DNA from: Curtobacterium caseinilyticum
GTDB lineage: Bacteria > Actinomycetota > Actinomycetes > Actinomycetales > Microbacteriaceae
DNA: 64,000 bases
Direction of reading: 5' to 3'
NCBI RefSeq assembly: GCF_030363035.1
Contig: NZ_JAUCMN010000002.1
Location: 474,890-538,889 of the forward strand
The translations under genes and the position numbers were made by a program. Shown piece after piece: positions 53,615 to 63,940 of the stretch. The notes below the pieces were generated by a model, which made no database searches, was not told the DNA's origin, and saw only the letters and a list, made by a program, of their open reading frames with translations. Each line of letters starts with the position of its first letter. The first letter of the stretch is position 1.

Positions 53615-54735
53615 GGGGTGCTCCGGTCGTTCTGTGCCTGGTCTGCTGCTGCTCCGGTGGGCGTCGCCCGGTGCGCCGACCGGTCGGTCCCGGTCCTGGT
53701 GCGGTGGGGTCGAGCGCGGACCAGGAGGTCGGGGCCCAGGGTGGTGGTCGATGTCACGTCCAACTGGTGGCGTCCGCCGATGCTTCCCACGCCGACGTCG
53801 CCGATCGCGACACGGGGTCCGCCGAGGAGCACGGGCGCGAGGTACACGAGCACCTCGTCGACGAGTCCGGCGGCGATCAGCGCGGACGCCACGGTCGGTC
53901 CGCCCTCGACGAGCACGGAGTGGACGCCGTGGCCGCGCAGGGTGCGCAGGGCGGCGTCGAGGTCGTGCCCGGGCAGGGCGAGCAGTCCGCGCGGGTGGCG
54001 GCGGACGGCGGCGTCGTCGGGGACCGGCCGGTCGCCGAGCACCGCGGGGAGCGGCTGGTCGGCGAGGAGTTCGCCGGCGTCCCCGCGTGCGGTCAGGCTC
54101 GGGTCGTCGGCGAGGACCGTGCCGGTGCCGACGAGGATCGCGTCGTGGGCGGCACGCTGTTCGTGGACGTGCTGCCGTGCGGCGGCCCCGGTGATCCACT
54201 TGCTCGTGCCGTCGGCGGCGGCGGCGCGGCCGTCCAGGCTCGACGCCCACTTCACGGTCACCCACGGTCGGCCGGTCCGGACGGACAGCAGCCAGCGCTC
54301 GAGGAACGCCTCGGCCTCGTCTGCCAGGACCCCGGAGACGACGTCGACGCCGGCGGCCCGGAGCCGGTCGGCGCCGCCGCGTGCCTGCTCGCCCGGGTCG
54401 TCGACGGCGTACACGACCCGTCCGATGCCCGCCTCGATCAGCGCGAGGGCGCACGGCCCCGTCCGGCCGACGTGGTTGCACGGCTCGAGGGTCACGACGG
54501 CCGTGGCGCCGCGCAGCTGCTCGGTCGGCACCTTCGCCATCGCGTCGACCTCGGCGTGCGGGGTCCCGGCGCCCTTGTGCCAGCCCTCGGCCAGGACGTC
54601 GCCGGTGGGGGAGAGGATCACCGCGCCCACGCGGGCGTGGTCGCCGACGGCCGGCCCGAGCGCGGCGAGCTCCAGCGCACGGCGCATGGCTCGGCCCTCT
54701 GCGGGTCGGACCGTCGGGTCGGGGTTCGTGGTCAC
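53611..54735 (-). CDS. ribD: Bifunctional riboflavin deaminase/reductase
   Basis: 374 residues. The N-terminal deaminase has the zinc site HAEVDA and EPCNHVGRTGPC; a C-terminal RibD_C reductase follows (VTVKWASSLDGRAAAADGTSKWITG, DAILVGTGTVLADDPSLTAR, VLVEGGPTVASALIAAGLVDEVLVYLAP). It converts the RibA product to 5-amino-6-ribitylaminouracil phosphate. GTG 54735 has TAGTGT exactly 6 nt upstream and no Shine-Dalgarno, so the ribD-ribA mRNA is probably leaderless. The last ~30 residues are low complexity. Confidence 0.95.
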   Translation of the reverse strand: MTTNPDPTVRPAEGRAMRRALELAALGPAVGDHARVGAVILSPTGDVLAEGWHKGAGTPHAEVDAMAKVPTEQLRGATAVVTLEPCNHVGRTGPCALALIEAGIGRVVYAVDDPGEQARGGADRLRAAGVDVVSGVLADEAEAFLERWLLSVRTGRPWVTVKWASSLDGRAAAADGTSKWITGAAARQHVHEQRAAHDAILVGTGTVLADDPSLTARGDAGELLADQPLPAVLGDRPVPDDAAVRRHPRGLLALPGHDLDAALRTLRGHGVHSVLVEGGPTVASALIAAGLVDEVLVYLAPVLLGGPRVAIGDVGVGSIGGRHQLDVTSTTTLGPDLLVRARPHRTRTGTDRSAHRATPTGAAADQAQNDRSTP

Positions 54736-54741
54736 GCTCCG

Positions 54742-54747
54742 ACACTA
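54742..54747 (-). promoter_or_regulatory. Probable -10 element of ribD-ribA
   Basis: TAGTGT on the minus strand, 6 nt before GTG 54735. No FMN riboswitch precedes the operon; there is no room between it and the GNAT gene. Confidence 0.5.
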
Positions 54748-54787
54748 CCGACGGAACGTCGGTGACACGTCACCGAACTGTCCCCTG

Positions 54788-55390
54788 TCAGCGAACGACA
54801 GCGGCCGCGGGCTGCCCCTCGGCACCGTCCGGGAACGACGCGGGTGGCCACGGCAGCTCGGACGCGGGCGTGCCGTCGGCGCGACGGAGCCCGGTCCACG
54901 CGACCGTCGGTCCGCCGTCGCGTGCGGGGATGCGGGCGGTCCCGGTGCCGGTGAACGAGAAGCCCGCCGCGCGGGCCACCGACGCCGACCCGACGTTCCC
55001 CTCGTAGCACTCCCAGTACACGTCCGGAGCGCCCTGGGAGAACGCCCAACCGACCACCAGCTCGACGGCCTCGTGCATGACCCCCGTGCCGCGTGCGGAC
55101 GGCGCGAGCCAGAACCCGAGGTCGCGGTGCTCGGTCCGGAACGACACCACCCCGACGAGCCAGTCCGAGCCCGCGCGCCGGATGCCCCACGTGTACTCGC
55201 GGTCCGACGCCCAGCCGGGGCCGACGAGCGCGTCGACGAAGGTCTGTGCCTCGCGCTCGGTGTACGGCGTCGGCACGGTGGTCCACCGCACGACGGCCGG
55301 GTCCTGGCACCCCTCGGTGATGGCTGCCGTGTCGGACCGGGTCGGCACCGTGAGGCGCACCCGGTCCGACGACAGCGTCACGGGGAGCAT
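54788..55390 (-). CDS. GNAT-family N-acetyltransferase
   Basis: 200 residues. Resembles RimJ/RimL-type acetyltransferases: DRVRLTVPTRSDTAAITEGCQDPAVVRW at the N-terminus, GFWLAPSARGTGVMHEAVELVVGWAF (acetyl-CoA pyrophosphate loop) and VGSASVARAAGFSFTGTG near the C-terminus. Target unknown. ATG 55390 begins two bases after the trpS stop, so it is coupled to trpS. Confidence 0.9.
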   Translation of the reverse strand: MLPVTLSSDRVRLTVPTRSDTAAITEGCQDPAVVRWTTVPTPYTEREAQTFVDALVGPGWASDREYTWGIRRAGSDWLVGVVSFRTEHRDLGFWLAPSARGTGVMHEAVELVVGWAFSQGAPDVYWECYEGNVGSASVARAAGFSFTGTGTARIPARDGGPTVAWTGLRRADGTPASELPWPPASFPDGAEGQPAAAVVR

Positions 55391-55392
55391 CG

Positions 55393-56442
<1,050 letters not shown>

Positions 56443-57285
56443 TCAGAGCTCGTAGTCGACGACCACGGGAGCGTGGTCGGACCATCGCTGGTCGTACGCC
56501 GCGGCGCGGTCGACCGTGTAGCTCGTGACCTTCGCCGCGAGGTCGGGCGTGGCCACCTGGTAGTCGATGCGCCAGCCGCTGTCGTTGTCGAACGCCTGGC
56601 CGCGCCACGACCACCACGTGTAGGGCCCGTCGACGTCGCCGGCCTGTTCGCGTCCGACGTCGACCCAGCCGAGGCCCGGGCCGGTGGACCCGTCCGCGCC
56701 CTCGACCTGCTCGCCCTCGGCCCCGAAGAACCGCGAGAAGTAGGCACGCTCACGCGGCAGGAAGCCCGCACGCTTGACGTTGCCCTTCCAGTTCTTGATG
56801 TCGCGCTGGTCGTGCCCGACGTTGAGGTCACCGACGACGACCGCGAGCGGGTTGTGCTCGCGGAGCTTCGGCATCCGCTCGGTCATCGCGTCGAGGAACT
56901 TCCACTTCTCGTCCTGCTTCGGGGTGTCGACCTCACCCGAGTGGACGTAGCAGGACACGACCGTGACCGTCGTGCCGTCGAGCTCGTAGTCCGCCTCGAT
57001 CCACCGGCCGGCGGAGTCGAACTCCGCGGCGCCGAGCTCGACACGGTGGATCTGCGCGCGGTGCCGCGAGGCGATCGCCACGCCCGCACGCCCCTTCGCC
57101 GTCGCGGGGTCGTGCACGATGTCCCACTCGTCACCGAGCAGCCCGGCCAGGTCGTCGCTCGACGCACGGACCTCCTGCAGGGCCAGCACGTCGACGTCGC
57201 GGGTGGCGAGCCAGTCGCCCATGCCCTTCCGGAACGCGGCGCGGACGCCGTTCACATTGACGGATGCGAGGCGCAGGCGTGTCAT
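56443..57285 (-). CDS. xth: Exodeoxyribonuclease III
   Basis: 280 residues from ATG 57285. AP endonuclease/3'-exonuclease of base excision repair. LASVNVNGVRAAFRKG, DVLALQEVRA (metal-binding Glu), VVVGDLNVGHDQRDIKN and the catalytic WSDHAPVVVDY are all present. TAGGGT 7 nt upstream of the ATG suggests a leaderless transcript. It is upstream of trpS with 39 bases between. Confidence 0.96.
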   Translation of the reverse strand: MTRLRLASVNVNGVRAAFRKGMGDWLATRDVDVLALQEVRASSDDLAGLLGDEWDIVHDPATAKGRAGVAIASRHRAQIHRVELGAAEFDSAGRWIEADYELDGTTVTVVSCYVHSGEVDTPKQDEKWKFLDAMTERMPKLREHNPLAVVVGDLNVGHDQRDIKNWKGNVKRAGFLPRERAYFSRFFGAEGEQVEGADGSTGPGLGWVDVGREQAGDVDGPYTWWSWRGQAFDNDSGWRIDYQVATPDLAAKVTSYTVDRAAAYDQRWSDHAPVVVDYEL

Positions 57286-57292
57286 GCCCAAC

Positions 57293-57298
57293 ACCCTA
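57293..57298 (-). promoter_or_regulatory. Probable -10 element of xth
   Basis: TAGGGT on the minus strand, 7 nt before ATG 57285. Confidence 0.45.
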
Positions 57299-57377
57299 CC
57301 GAGGCCCGCCGACGCGGCCGTGCGCCGCCGTCCTCCCGTGCGCCTGCGTCCCTCGAGCGTCGGCGCGCCTCCCGTTG

Positions 57378-57430
57378 GTGGAGCAGGAACTGTCGGGTGC
57401 GGGGCGGGCACTCGACGTCTTCTGCTCCAC
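57378..57430. repeat. Dispersed palindrome, family 2, second copy
   Basis: GTGGAGCAG (57378-57386) pairs with CTGCTCCAC (57422-57430), and GTCG with CGAC inside. The 3' arm (CGACGTCTTCTGCTCCA) is identical to the copy at 24676-24726, while the 5' arm has decayed (GAACTGTCG for GAAGACGTCG). Confidence 0.75.
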
Positions 57431-57471
57431 GACGGCGGTCGCGGCGGTCGCGGCACGCGCACGCGCGCACG

Positions 57472-57519
57472 GACGGACGGGAGGCACGGTGCCAGCTGGC
57501 ACCGTGCCTCCCGTCCGTC
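57472..57519. repeat. Dispersed palindrome, family 1 (perfect 48-bp palindrome)
   Basis: 24-base arms meet at CAGCTG with no unpaired base, the longest perfect copy in the window. It follows ptsH (minus strand) by 27 bases and may end ptsH transcription. Confidence 0.9.
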
Positions 57520-57545
57520 GTGCGGTCGCGTCGCGACCCGTGCGC

Positions 57546-57818
57546 TCAGGCCGCGTCGTGGTCCGTCTGCAGGAACTCGACCAGGCTGTCGGCCGTCGCC
57601 TCGGCGTCGTCACCGGTCACCGTGAGGGTGACCTCGTCGCCGTTCTCGATGCCCAGGCCGAGGAGCGCGAGGATGCTGCCCGCGTTGCCGGACTTGTCGC
57701 CCTTGGCGATCGTCACCTGGTGACCGGACGCGGTGACGGTCTGGACGAAGAGGGACGCGGGGCGGGCGTGCAGGCCGGACGCGCTCGCGACGGTGACGGT
57801 GCGGGTGGCTTCGGACAT
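57546..57818 (-). CDS. ptsH: Phosphocarrier protein HPr
   Basis: 90 residues from ATG 57818. Carries phosphate from EI to sugar-specific IIA proteins. The phosphorylation site is His17 in SGLHARPASLFV. The Ser46-region reads GNAGSILALLGLGIENG, a Ser in place for HPr kinase-type control, though such a kinase is not generally found in actinobacteria. It is transcribed away from the rest of the PTS genes, with the DeoR gene directly upstream on the same strand. Confidence 0.95.
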   Translation of the reverse strand: MSEATRTVTVASASGLHARPASLFVQTVTASGHQVTIAKGDKSGNAGSILALLGLGIENGDEVTLTVTGDDAEATADSLVEFLQTDHDAA

Positions 57819-57894
57819 CGATGGACTCCTGTCGACGGGTGGTGCGCTCATGCTAGCGAGCGCGTGGTGGGCGGTTCCGGGGGACCGGCACCGG

Positions 57895-58665
57895 TCAGTC
57901 GCGACCGGGCCAGAGGACCTCGGTGCCGGCGGCCTCGACCTCGCGCACGAGGTCGGCGTTCACGCCGGGGTCGGTGATGATCGTGTCGATCGCGGCGAGC
58001 GGGGCGACGCGACCGAACTCCTCGCGGCCGAACTTCGTGTGGTCGGCGAGCAGGATGCTGCGGCGCGCGGACTTGATCATCGCGCTCTTCACGGCGGCCT
58101 CGGCCATGTTGTGCGTCGTCAGGCCGCGCTCGGGCGTGATGCCGTTGATGCTGATGAAGGCGACGTCGACGCTGACCATGCCGATGAGCTGGTGCGTCCA
58201 CGTGCCGACGCCCGCGAGCGAGTCGCTGCGGATGTTGCCGCCGAGCAGGTGCAGGTCGATCCCCGACCGGTTGGCGACCGCCATGGCGACGGGCAGCGAG
58301 TGCGTGACGACGGTGAGCCCGCGGTCCGTGGGGAGCATCTCGGCCAGGCAGATCGTCGAGGTGCCGGCGTCGATCATCACCGAGCCGTTCTCGGGGAGCT
58401 CGGCGAGGGCGGCCTCGGCGATCACCACCTTCTCGGCCTGGTTGATGCCGCCGCGGTCGCCGACGCCCGGGTGCAGCGTGATGCGCTCGACGGGGATCGC
58501 CCCGCCGTGGGCTCGACGGACCAGTCCGCGGCGCTCCAGGCTCGTCAGGTCGCGGCGGATCGTCTCCGGCGTCACCTCGAGGAGCTCGGCGAGGTCCTTC
58601 ACGTCGACGCGCCCCTGCGACCGGGCGCGCTCGACGATGCGCTGGTGGCGCTCTGGTGCGTACAT
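57895..58665 (-). CDS. DeoR-family transcriptional regulator of the mannitol/PTS region
   Basis: 256 residues from ATG 58665. N-terminal winged helix RHQRIVERARSQGRVDVKDLAELLEVTPETIRRDLTSLERRGLVRRAHGGA is the DeoR signature. The C-terminal sugar-phosphate sensor domain has IDAGTSTICLAEML, TWTHQLIGMVSVDVAFISINGI and the LADHTKFG motif. It is divergent from ptsI-mtlAFD with 261 bp between, so it most likely represses that operon and perhaps itself and ptsH. The inducer is probably a sugar phosphate. Confidence 0.93.
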   Translation of the reverse strand: MYAPERHQRIVERARSQGRVDVKDLAELLEVTPETIRRDLTSLERRGLVRRAHGGAIPVERITLHPGVGDRGGINQAEKVVIAEAALAELPENGSVMIDAGTSTICLAEMLPTDRGLTVVTHSLPVAMAVANRSGIDLHLLGGNIRSDSLAGVGTWTHQLIGMVSVDVAFISINGITPERGLTTHNMAEAAVKSAMIKSARRSILLADHTKFGREEFGRVAPLAAIDTIITDPGVNADLVREVEAAGTEVLWPGRD

Positions 58666-58704
58666 AGACCTCGTCGTCTCGGTCGATCGGTCTGCTCGGA
58701 ACAG

Positions 58705-58834
58705 AACGGGCATGCTCGGGCAGATCGACGCCGGAGTTGCCCGGATCGCTTCGTCCGCCAGACGCAAACGGGCATCTGTTTCTGCATTTTTATCCCCGGA
58801 TGTGTTTGTTTGTCAACGCGGATCGGGGTAGTGT
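58705..58834 (+). promoter_or_regulatory. Promoter and candidate operators of ptsI-mtlAFD
   Basis: A promoter with TTGTTT (58806-58811), a 17-nt spacer and TAGTGT (58829-58834). Around it is the most AT-rich DNA of the window. The 9-mer AACGGGCAT occurs at 58705-58713 and 58767-58775, and T-rich TGTTTCTGC/TGTTTGTTTGTC stretches flank the -35. These are plausible binding sites for the divergent DeoR protein. Confidence 0.55.
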
Positions 58835-58926
58835 GCTGCCAAGCCGCACGGGCGTGGTCCGTTCGTGCCGCTGCGCACCGAACGAACCACCCCCACCGTG
58901 AGCGCGTGGAGATGAAGGAGTCTCGA

Positions 58927-60582
58927 ATGTCCGAACTGCTCGGCACCGGCGTCGGCCGCGGCGTCGCCCACGGCCCCGTGCTCCGCATGGCGGACCCGCT
59001 CGGTGAGCCGTCGACCGCCCCGCTCGAGGGTTCGGCCGACGACGCGAAGCAGGCGGTCCACGACGCACTCGCCGTCGTGGCCGACGACCTCAACAAGCGC
59101 GGACAGCTCGCGGGTGGCGACGCCCAGGCCGTGCTCGAGGCGCAGGCGCTCATGGCGCAGGACCCCACCCTCCTCGACGACGTGCACGCACGCATCGACG
59201 GCGGCACCAACCCCGAGCGTGCCGTGTTCGAGGCGTTCGGCCAGTTCCGTGACCTGCTCGTCGGCATGGGCGGGTACATGGGGGAGCGCGCCGCCGACCT
59301 CGACGACGTCGCGCAGCGCATCGTCGCGAAGCTCCGCGGGGTCCCCGCCCCCGGCGTCCCCGAGTCGGACACCCCCTTCGTCCTCGTCGCCCGTGACCTC
59401 GCGCCGGCCGACACCGCGCTGCTCGACCTCGACAAGGTGCTCGCCCTCGTGACCCGCGACGGCGGCCCGACCTCGCACACCGCGATCCTCGCCCGCGCCA
59501 AGGGCATCACGGCGATCGTCGGCGTCACCGGTGCCGACGCCCTGGTCGACGGCACGCACGTCGTCGTCGACGCTGCGGCCGGCACCGTCGTGACCGACCC
59601 GTCCGCCGAGCTCGTCGCCGACGTCGACCAGCGCATCGCGGAGCGCCTCGCCGCCGCGGCCGCGCCGCTCACCGCCGGTGCCCTGGCCGACGGCCACACC
59701 GTCCCGCTGCTCGCGAACCTCGGCAGCCCCGCCGACGCCGCGGGCGCCGTTGCTCTCGGTGCGGAGGGCGTGGGGCTCTTCCGCACCGAGTTCCTCTTCC
59801 TCGACGCGCCGCAGGCACCGACCGTCGAGCAGCAGACCGAGTCGTACCGCCAGCTGCTCGAGGCGTTCCCGGGCAAGAAGGTCGTCGTGCGCGCGCTCGA
59901 CGCCGGTGCCGACAAGCCCCTGCCGTTCCTCACCGACAAGGACGAGGAGAACCCGGCGCTCGGCCGCCGCGGGCTCCGGGCGCTGCGCAACAAGGAGCAG
60001 GTCCTCCGCGACCAGCTCACCGCGCTCGCCCAAGCCGACGCCGCGACCGAGGCGGACCTCTGGGTGATGGCCCCGATGGTCGCCGACGCCGAGGAGACCG
60101 AGTACTTCGTCGGCCTGGCCCGCGAACTCGGCATCCGCACCGCCGGCGTCATGGCCGAGGTGCCGTCGCTGGCGCTGATGGCCGAGCAGGTGTTCGCGAA
60201 CGCCGACTTCGTGTCGATCGGCACGAACGACCTGACCCAGTACACGATGGCCGCCGACCGCATGCTCGGCACCGTCGCGTCCTACCAGGACCCGTGGCAC
60301 CCCGCCGTCCTGCGCCTCGTCGCGCAGCTCGGGGCCGCCGGCGCCGACGCGGGCAAGGCCGTCGGCATCTGCGGTGAGGCCGCAGCCGACCCGCTGCTCG
60401 CCGTCGTGCTCGTCGGCCTCGGCGCCACCACCCTGTCCATGACCCCCGCGGCCCTGGCCGACGTGCGCGCCGAACTCGGCAAGCACACCCTCGACCAGGC
60501 CCGCGAGATGGCGAAGGCGGCACTCGCCGCGAGCACCGCGGCGGCGGCCAAGACCGCCGCGGCAGCTGCGCACGCCGCCTGA
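58927..60582 (+). CDS. ptsI: PTS enzyme I
   Basis: 551 residues. Takes phosphate from PEP and gives it to HPr. Active His184 lies in TRDGGPTSHTAILAR; PEP-binding signatures are GVGLFRTEFLFLD, NPALGRRGLRALR, VSIGTNDLTQYTMAADR and VGICGEAAADP. ATG 58927 is preceded by GAAGGAG; an ATG 15 bases upstream is also possible. The extreme C-terminus is Ala-rich. First gene of the mannitol operon. Confidence 0.97.
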   Translation: MSELLGTGVGRGVAHGPVLRMADPLGEPSTAPLEGSADDAKQAVHDALAVVADDLNKRGQLAGGDAQAVLEAQALMAQDPTLLDDVHARIDGGTNPERAVFEAFGQFRDLLVGMGGYMGERAADLDDVAQRIVAKLRGVPAPGVPESDTPFVLVARDLAPADTALLDLDKVLALVTRDGGPTSHTAILARAKGITAIVGVTGADALVDGTHVVVDAAAGTVVTDPSAELVADVDQRIAERLAAAAAPLTAGALADGHTVPLLANLGSPADAAGAVALGAEGVGLFRTEFLFLDAPQAPTVEQQTESYRQLLEAFPGKKVVVRALDAGADKPLPFLTDKDEENPALGRRGLRALRNKEQVLRDQLTALAQADAATEADLWVMAPMVADAEETEYFVGLARELGIRTAGVMAEVPSLALMAEQVFANADFVSIGTNDLTQYTMAADRMLGTVASYQDPWHPAVLRLVAQLGAAGADAGKAVGICGEAAADPLLAVVLVGLGATTLSMTPAALADVRAELGKHTLDQAREMAKAALAASTAAAAKTAAAAAHAA

Positions 60583-60656
60583 CCCGCCCAGCACCACCGC
60601 AGCACCCAGCACCTCCTTCACACCCGCAGCAGCACCCCTCACAGAAAGCCAGGCAC

Positions 60657-62213
60657 ATGACAACGTCGTCCGTTGCAGCGCCCGACGCACCCGCGAAGTC
60701 GCGGGGCGGCGCACGCGTCGCCGTCCAGAAGTTCGGCACGTTCCTCTCCGGCATGGTGATGCCGAACATCGCGATCTTCATCGCGTGGGGCCTCATCACC
60801 GCGTTCTTCATCGAGACCGGGTGGACGCCCGTGGGCGTCCTGGGCGGCTTCGGTGAGACCGACGGCGTGGCCAACATCGGTCTCGTCGGCCCGATCCTGA
60901 CCTACCTCATCCCGCTCGCGATCGCCTTCCAGGGCGGCCGGATGATCTACGACACCCGCGGTGCCGTCGTCGGCTCGATCATGGCGATGGGCGTCATCAT
61001 CGGCGCCAACGGCACGATCATGATCCTCGGCGCGATGATCTGCGGCCCGCTCGGCGCCTGGCTCATCAAGCAGATCGACAAGATCTGGGACGGCAAGATC
61101 AAGCCCGGCTTCGAGATGCTCGTGAACAACTACGCGGCCGGCATCCTCGGCTTCGTGCTCGCGCTCGTCGGGTTCTTCTGGCTCGCCCCGCTGTTCAAGC
61201 TCATCGCCGAGGGCCTCGGCGCCGCGGTGAAGTTCCTCGTCGACAGCTCGCTCCTGCCGCTCGCCAGCGTCATCATCGAGCCCGCCAAGGTCTTCTTCCT
61301 CAACAACGCCATCAACCACGGTGTGCTCGACCAGCTCGGCGCGCAGCAGGTCCAGGAGTCCGGCAAGAGCATCCTCTTCCTGCTCGAGGCGAACCCCGGC
61401 CCGGGTCTCGGCATCCTGCTCGCCTTCACCTTCTTCGGTGTCGGCATCGCCCGCTCGACCGCTCCCGGTGCGATCCTCATCCAGTTCTTCGGCGGCATCC
61501 ACGAGATCTACTTCCCGTACGTGCTGCAGAAGCCGGTCCTGTTCCTCGCCGTCATCCTGGGTGGCGCGACCGGTGTCGCGACGAACGTCGCCTTCCAGTC
61601 GGGCCTCGTCGCCCCCGCGTCGCCCGGTTCGATCATCGCCGTCCTCACCGCCACGGCGAAGGACAGCTACGTCGGCGTCATCCTCTCGGTGGTCCTCTCC
61701 GCAGCGGTCTCGTTCGCGGTGGCGTCCTTCTTCCTGCTCGCCAGCCGCAAGCGTGACCTGGCGAACAACGGCGGCGACATGAGTGCCGCGATGGCGAAGC
61801 TCCAGGCGAACAAGGGCCGCGACGTCAATGCCGCGACCTCGGGCCTGCTCGGCAACAACTCCCCGGCCAACGAAGAGGAAGCCGAGGCCTCGCTCGGTGG
61901 CGTCGGCTCGGCGTCCACCGCGACGGCGACCCGCGTCGAGAGCGTCGTGTTCGCCTGCGACGCCGGCATGGGGTCGAGCGCGATGGGTGCCAGCGTCCTG
62001 CGCAACAAGGTGAAGAAGGCGGGCATCGAGGGCGTCACGGTCGTCAACAAGGCGATCGCGAACCTCGACGGCACCGAGGACCTCATCATCACGCAGGAGG
62101 AGCTGACCGACCGCGCGAAGCAGAAGAACCCGAACGCGCAGCACGTGTCGGTCGGCAACTTCATGAACGCGCCGCAGTACGACCAGGTCGTCGACCAGCT
62201 CAAGAACCAGTAA
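60657..62213 (+). CDS. mtlA: PTS mannitol-specific EIICB component
   Basis: 518 residues. The membrane IIC domain (~25-370) has KFGTFLSGMVMPNIAIFIAWGLITAFFI and later FFGGIHEIYFPYVLQKPVLFL, typical of mannitol permeases. IIB domain: ESVVFACDAGMGSSAMGASVLRNK with phospho-accepting Cys434. The IIA domain, fused in E. coli MtlA, is encoded separately downstream. A hairpin (62228-62257) follows the stop. The 74-base C-rich leader from ptsI is unstructured. Confidence 0.97.
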   Translation: MTTSSVAAPDAPAKSRGGARVAVQKFGTFLSGMVMPNIAIFIAWGLITAFFIETGWTPVGVLGGFGETDGVANIGLVGPILTYLIPLAIAFQGGRMIYDTRGAVVGSIMAMGVIIGANGTIMILGAMICGPLGAWLIKQIDKIWDGKIKPGFEMLVNNYAAGILGFVLALVGFFWLAPLFKLIAEGLGAAVKFLVDSSLLPLASVIIEPAKVFFLNNAINHGVLDQLGAQQVQESGKSILFLLEANPGPGLGILLAFTFFGVGIARSTAPGAILIQFFGGIHEIYFPYVLQKPVLFLAVILGGATGVATNVAFQSGLVAPASPGSIIAVLTATAKDSYVGVILSVVLSAAVSFAVASFFLLASRKRDLANNGGDMSAAMAKLQANKGRDVNAATSGLLGNNSPANEEEAEASLGGVGSASTATATRVESVVFACDAGMGSSAMGASVLRNKVKKAGIEGVTVVNKAIANLDGTEDLIITQEELTDRAKQKNPNAQHVSVGNFMNAPQYDQVVDQLKNQ

Positions 62214-62227
62214 CGAAGTGCAGTATC

Positions 62228-62257
62228 GGAGGGGGCGGACCACGGTCCGCCCCCTCC
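62228..62257 (+). terminator. Hairpin between mtlA and mtlF
   Basis: GGAGGGGGCGGACC (62228-62241) pairs perfectly with 62244-62257. No T-run follows, so it may be an RNA stabiliser, processing site or partial attenuator inside the operon. Confidence 0.6.
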
Positions 62258-62289
62258 ACCACGTCCTCGAACAGCAAGGAGAACCCCCG

Positions 62290-62727
62290 ATGCCCGTCCT
62301 GCAGGAGAGCCAGATCCGCATCCACACCGAGGACACCGCCCCGACCAAGTCGGAGGCGATGAAGGAGGCGGCCGAGATCCTCGAGGCTGCAGGCGCGGTC
62401 ACGGCGGACTACTACCCGGCCATGCTCGAGCGCGAGAAGAGCGTCTCGACCTACATGGGGAACTTCCTCGCGATCCCGCACGGCACCAACGACGCGAAGG
62501 ACGCCATCAAGTCGTCCGCCCTGTCGTTCATCCGCTACGCCACCCCGATCGACTGGGACGGCAACCCCGTGCGCTTCGTCGTCGGCATCGCCGGCGTGAA
62601 CAACGAGCACCTCGACATCCTGTCGAAGATCGCGATCGTGTTCTCGGACGAGGACGAGGTCCAGAAGCTCACCGACGCGCCGGACACCGCTGCGATCCTG
62701 TCGATCCTCGGCGAGGTCAACGAGTGA
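62290..62727 (+). CDS. mtlF: PTS mannitol-specific EIIA component
   Basis: 145 residues. PTS_EIIA_2 fold with active His64 in [16 protein letters not shown] and [21 protein letters not shown] near the C-terminus. Receives phosphate from HPr and passes it to MtlA. AAGGAGAA precedes ATG 62290. Its stop overlaps the mtlD start (GTGA). Confidence 0.96.
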   Translation: MPVLQESQIRIHTEDTAPTKSEAMKEAAEILEAAGAVTADYYPAMLEREKSVSTYMGNFLAIPHGTNDAKDAIKSSALSFIRYATPIDWDGNPVRFVVGIAGVNNEHLDILSKIAIVFSDEDEVQKLTDAPDTAAILSILGEVNE

Positions 62728-63881
62728 GCGACCGCACCGCCGTCCACTTCGGCGCCGGCAACATCGGCCGCGGCTTCGTCGGGCTCCTGCTCCACGAGGC
62801 CGGCTACGAGGTCGTCTTCGCCGACGTCGCCGCACCGCTCATCGACGCCCTGGCCGCGGCCGACTCGTACACCGTGCACGAGGTCGGGCAGGGTGCCCAG
62901 GACCACGAGGTCACCGGCTTCCGCGCCGTCAACAGCGCGCAGGACGAGCCCGGTGTCATCGCCGAGGTCGCCGCCGCCGACGTGGTCACCTGCGCCGTCG
63001 GCCCGACCGTCCTGAAGTTCATCGCCCCGGTCATCGCGAAGGCGCTCCAGCAGCGCGACGCCGACGCCGCGCCGCTCGCGGTGATGGCGTGCGAGAACGC
63101 GATCAACGCGACCGACCGGCTCCGGGAGTTCATCGTCGAGGCACTCCCCGCCGAGTCGCGCGACGAAGCCCTCGCCAAGGCCGTCTTCGCGAACACCGCC
63201 GTCGACCGCATCGTGCCGGCGCAGCCCGCCGACGGCGGCCTCGACGTCACCGTCGAGACCTACTACGAGTGGGCCATCGACCGCACCCCGTTCGGCGGGA
63301 ACGAGCCGGAGATCCCCGGCGCGCACTACGTCGACGGTCTCGCCGCCTCGATCGAGCGCAAGCTCTTCACGGTGAACACCGGGCACGCGACGGTCGCGTA
63401 CCACGGCTTCCTCGCCGGCGCGGACAAGATCTCCGACGCGATCGCGATCCCCGCGGTCCGCTCCGAGCTCGAGTCGGTGCTCGCCGAGACGAGCGACCTG
63501 CTGGTGCGTCGTCACGAGCTCGACCCCGAGGTGCACCGCTCCTACGTGCAGGCGATCATCGGCCGCTTCGAGAACCCGCACCTGCCCGACACGGTCACCC
63601 GCGTCGGCCGACAGCCGCTCCGGAAGCTGTCGCGGGACGAGCGCTTCGTCTCGCCCGCCGCCGCCCTCGCCGAGGACGGTACCGAGCCGACCGCGCTGCT
63701 CGACGCCATGGGCGCCGCGCTCCGCTTCGACGTCGCGGACGACGAGCAGAGCGTCGAGCTGCAGCAGCTGCTGCGCTCGGACCGCTCGGACGCCGACGTG
63801 GCGACCGAGATCACCGGGCTCGACGCCGAGCACCCGCTGCACGCGGCGTTCACCGACCGGGTGCGGTCCGCGCGCGGCTGA
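62724..63881 (+). CDS. mtlD: Mannitol-1-phosphate 5-dehydrogenase
   Basis: 385 residues. Oxidises mannitol-1-phosphate to fructose-6-phosphate with NAD+. The cofactor loop is [14 protein letters not shown]; the catalytic region is [20 protein letters not shown] (Lys...Asn...His). Polyol-specific long-chain dehydrogenase family. Last gene of the operon, closed by a family-1 palindrome. Confidence 0.97.
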   Translation: MSDRTAVHFGAGNIGRGFVGLLLHEAGYEVVFADVAAPLIDALAAADSYTVHEVGQGAQDHEVTGFRAVNSAQDEPGVIAEVAAADVVTCAVGPTVLKFIAPVIAKALQQRDADAAPLAVMACENAINATDRLREFIVEALPAESRDEALAKAVFANTAVDRIVPAQPADGGLDVTVETYYEWAIDRTPFGGNEPEIPGAHYVDGLAASIERKLFTVNTGHATVAYHGFLAGADKISDAIAIPAVRSELESVLAETSDLLVRRHELDPEVHRSYVQAIIGRFENPHLPDTVTRVGRQPLRKLSRDERFVSPAAALAEDGTEPTALLDAMGAALRFDVADDEQSVELQQLLRSDRSDADVATEITGLDAEHPLHAAFTDRVRSARG

Positions 63882-63892
63882 CGCGACCCCAC

Positions 63893-63940
63893 GACGGACG
63901 GGAGGCGCGGTGCCAGCGGGCACCGCGCCTCCCGTCCGTC
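63893..63940. repeat. Dispersed palindrome, family 1 (22-bp perfect stem)
   Basis: 63893-63914 pairs with 63919-63940 around the loop AGCG, directly after mtlD. Nothing else is visible to the window end. Confidence 0.88.

Noticed and set aside
53611..54787. FMN riboswitch controlling ribD-ribA
   Set aside because: Only 52 bases separate ribD from the next gene on the same strand, with a -10 element 6 nt before the start; there is no space for the FMN aptamer.
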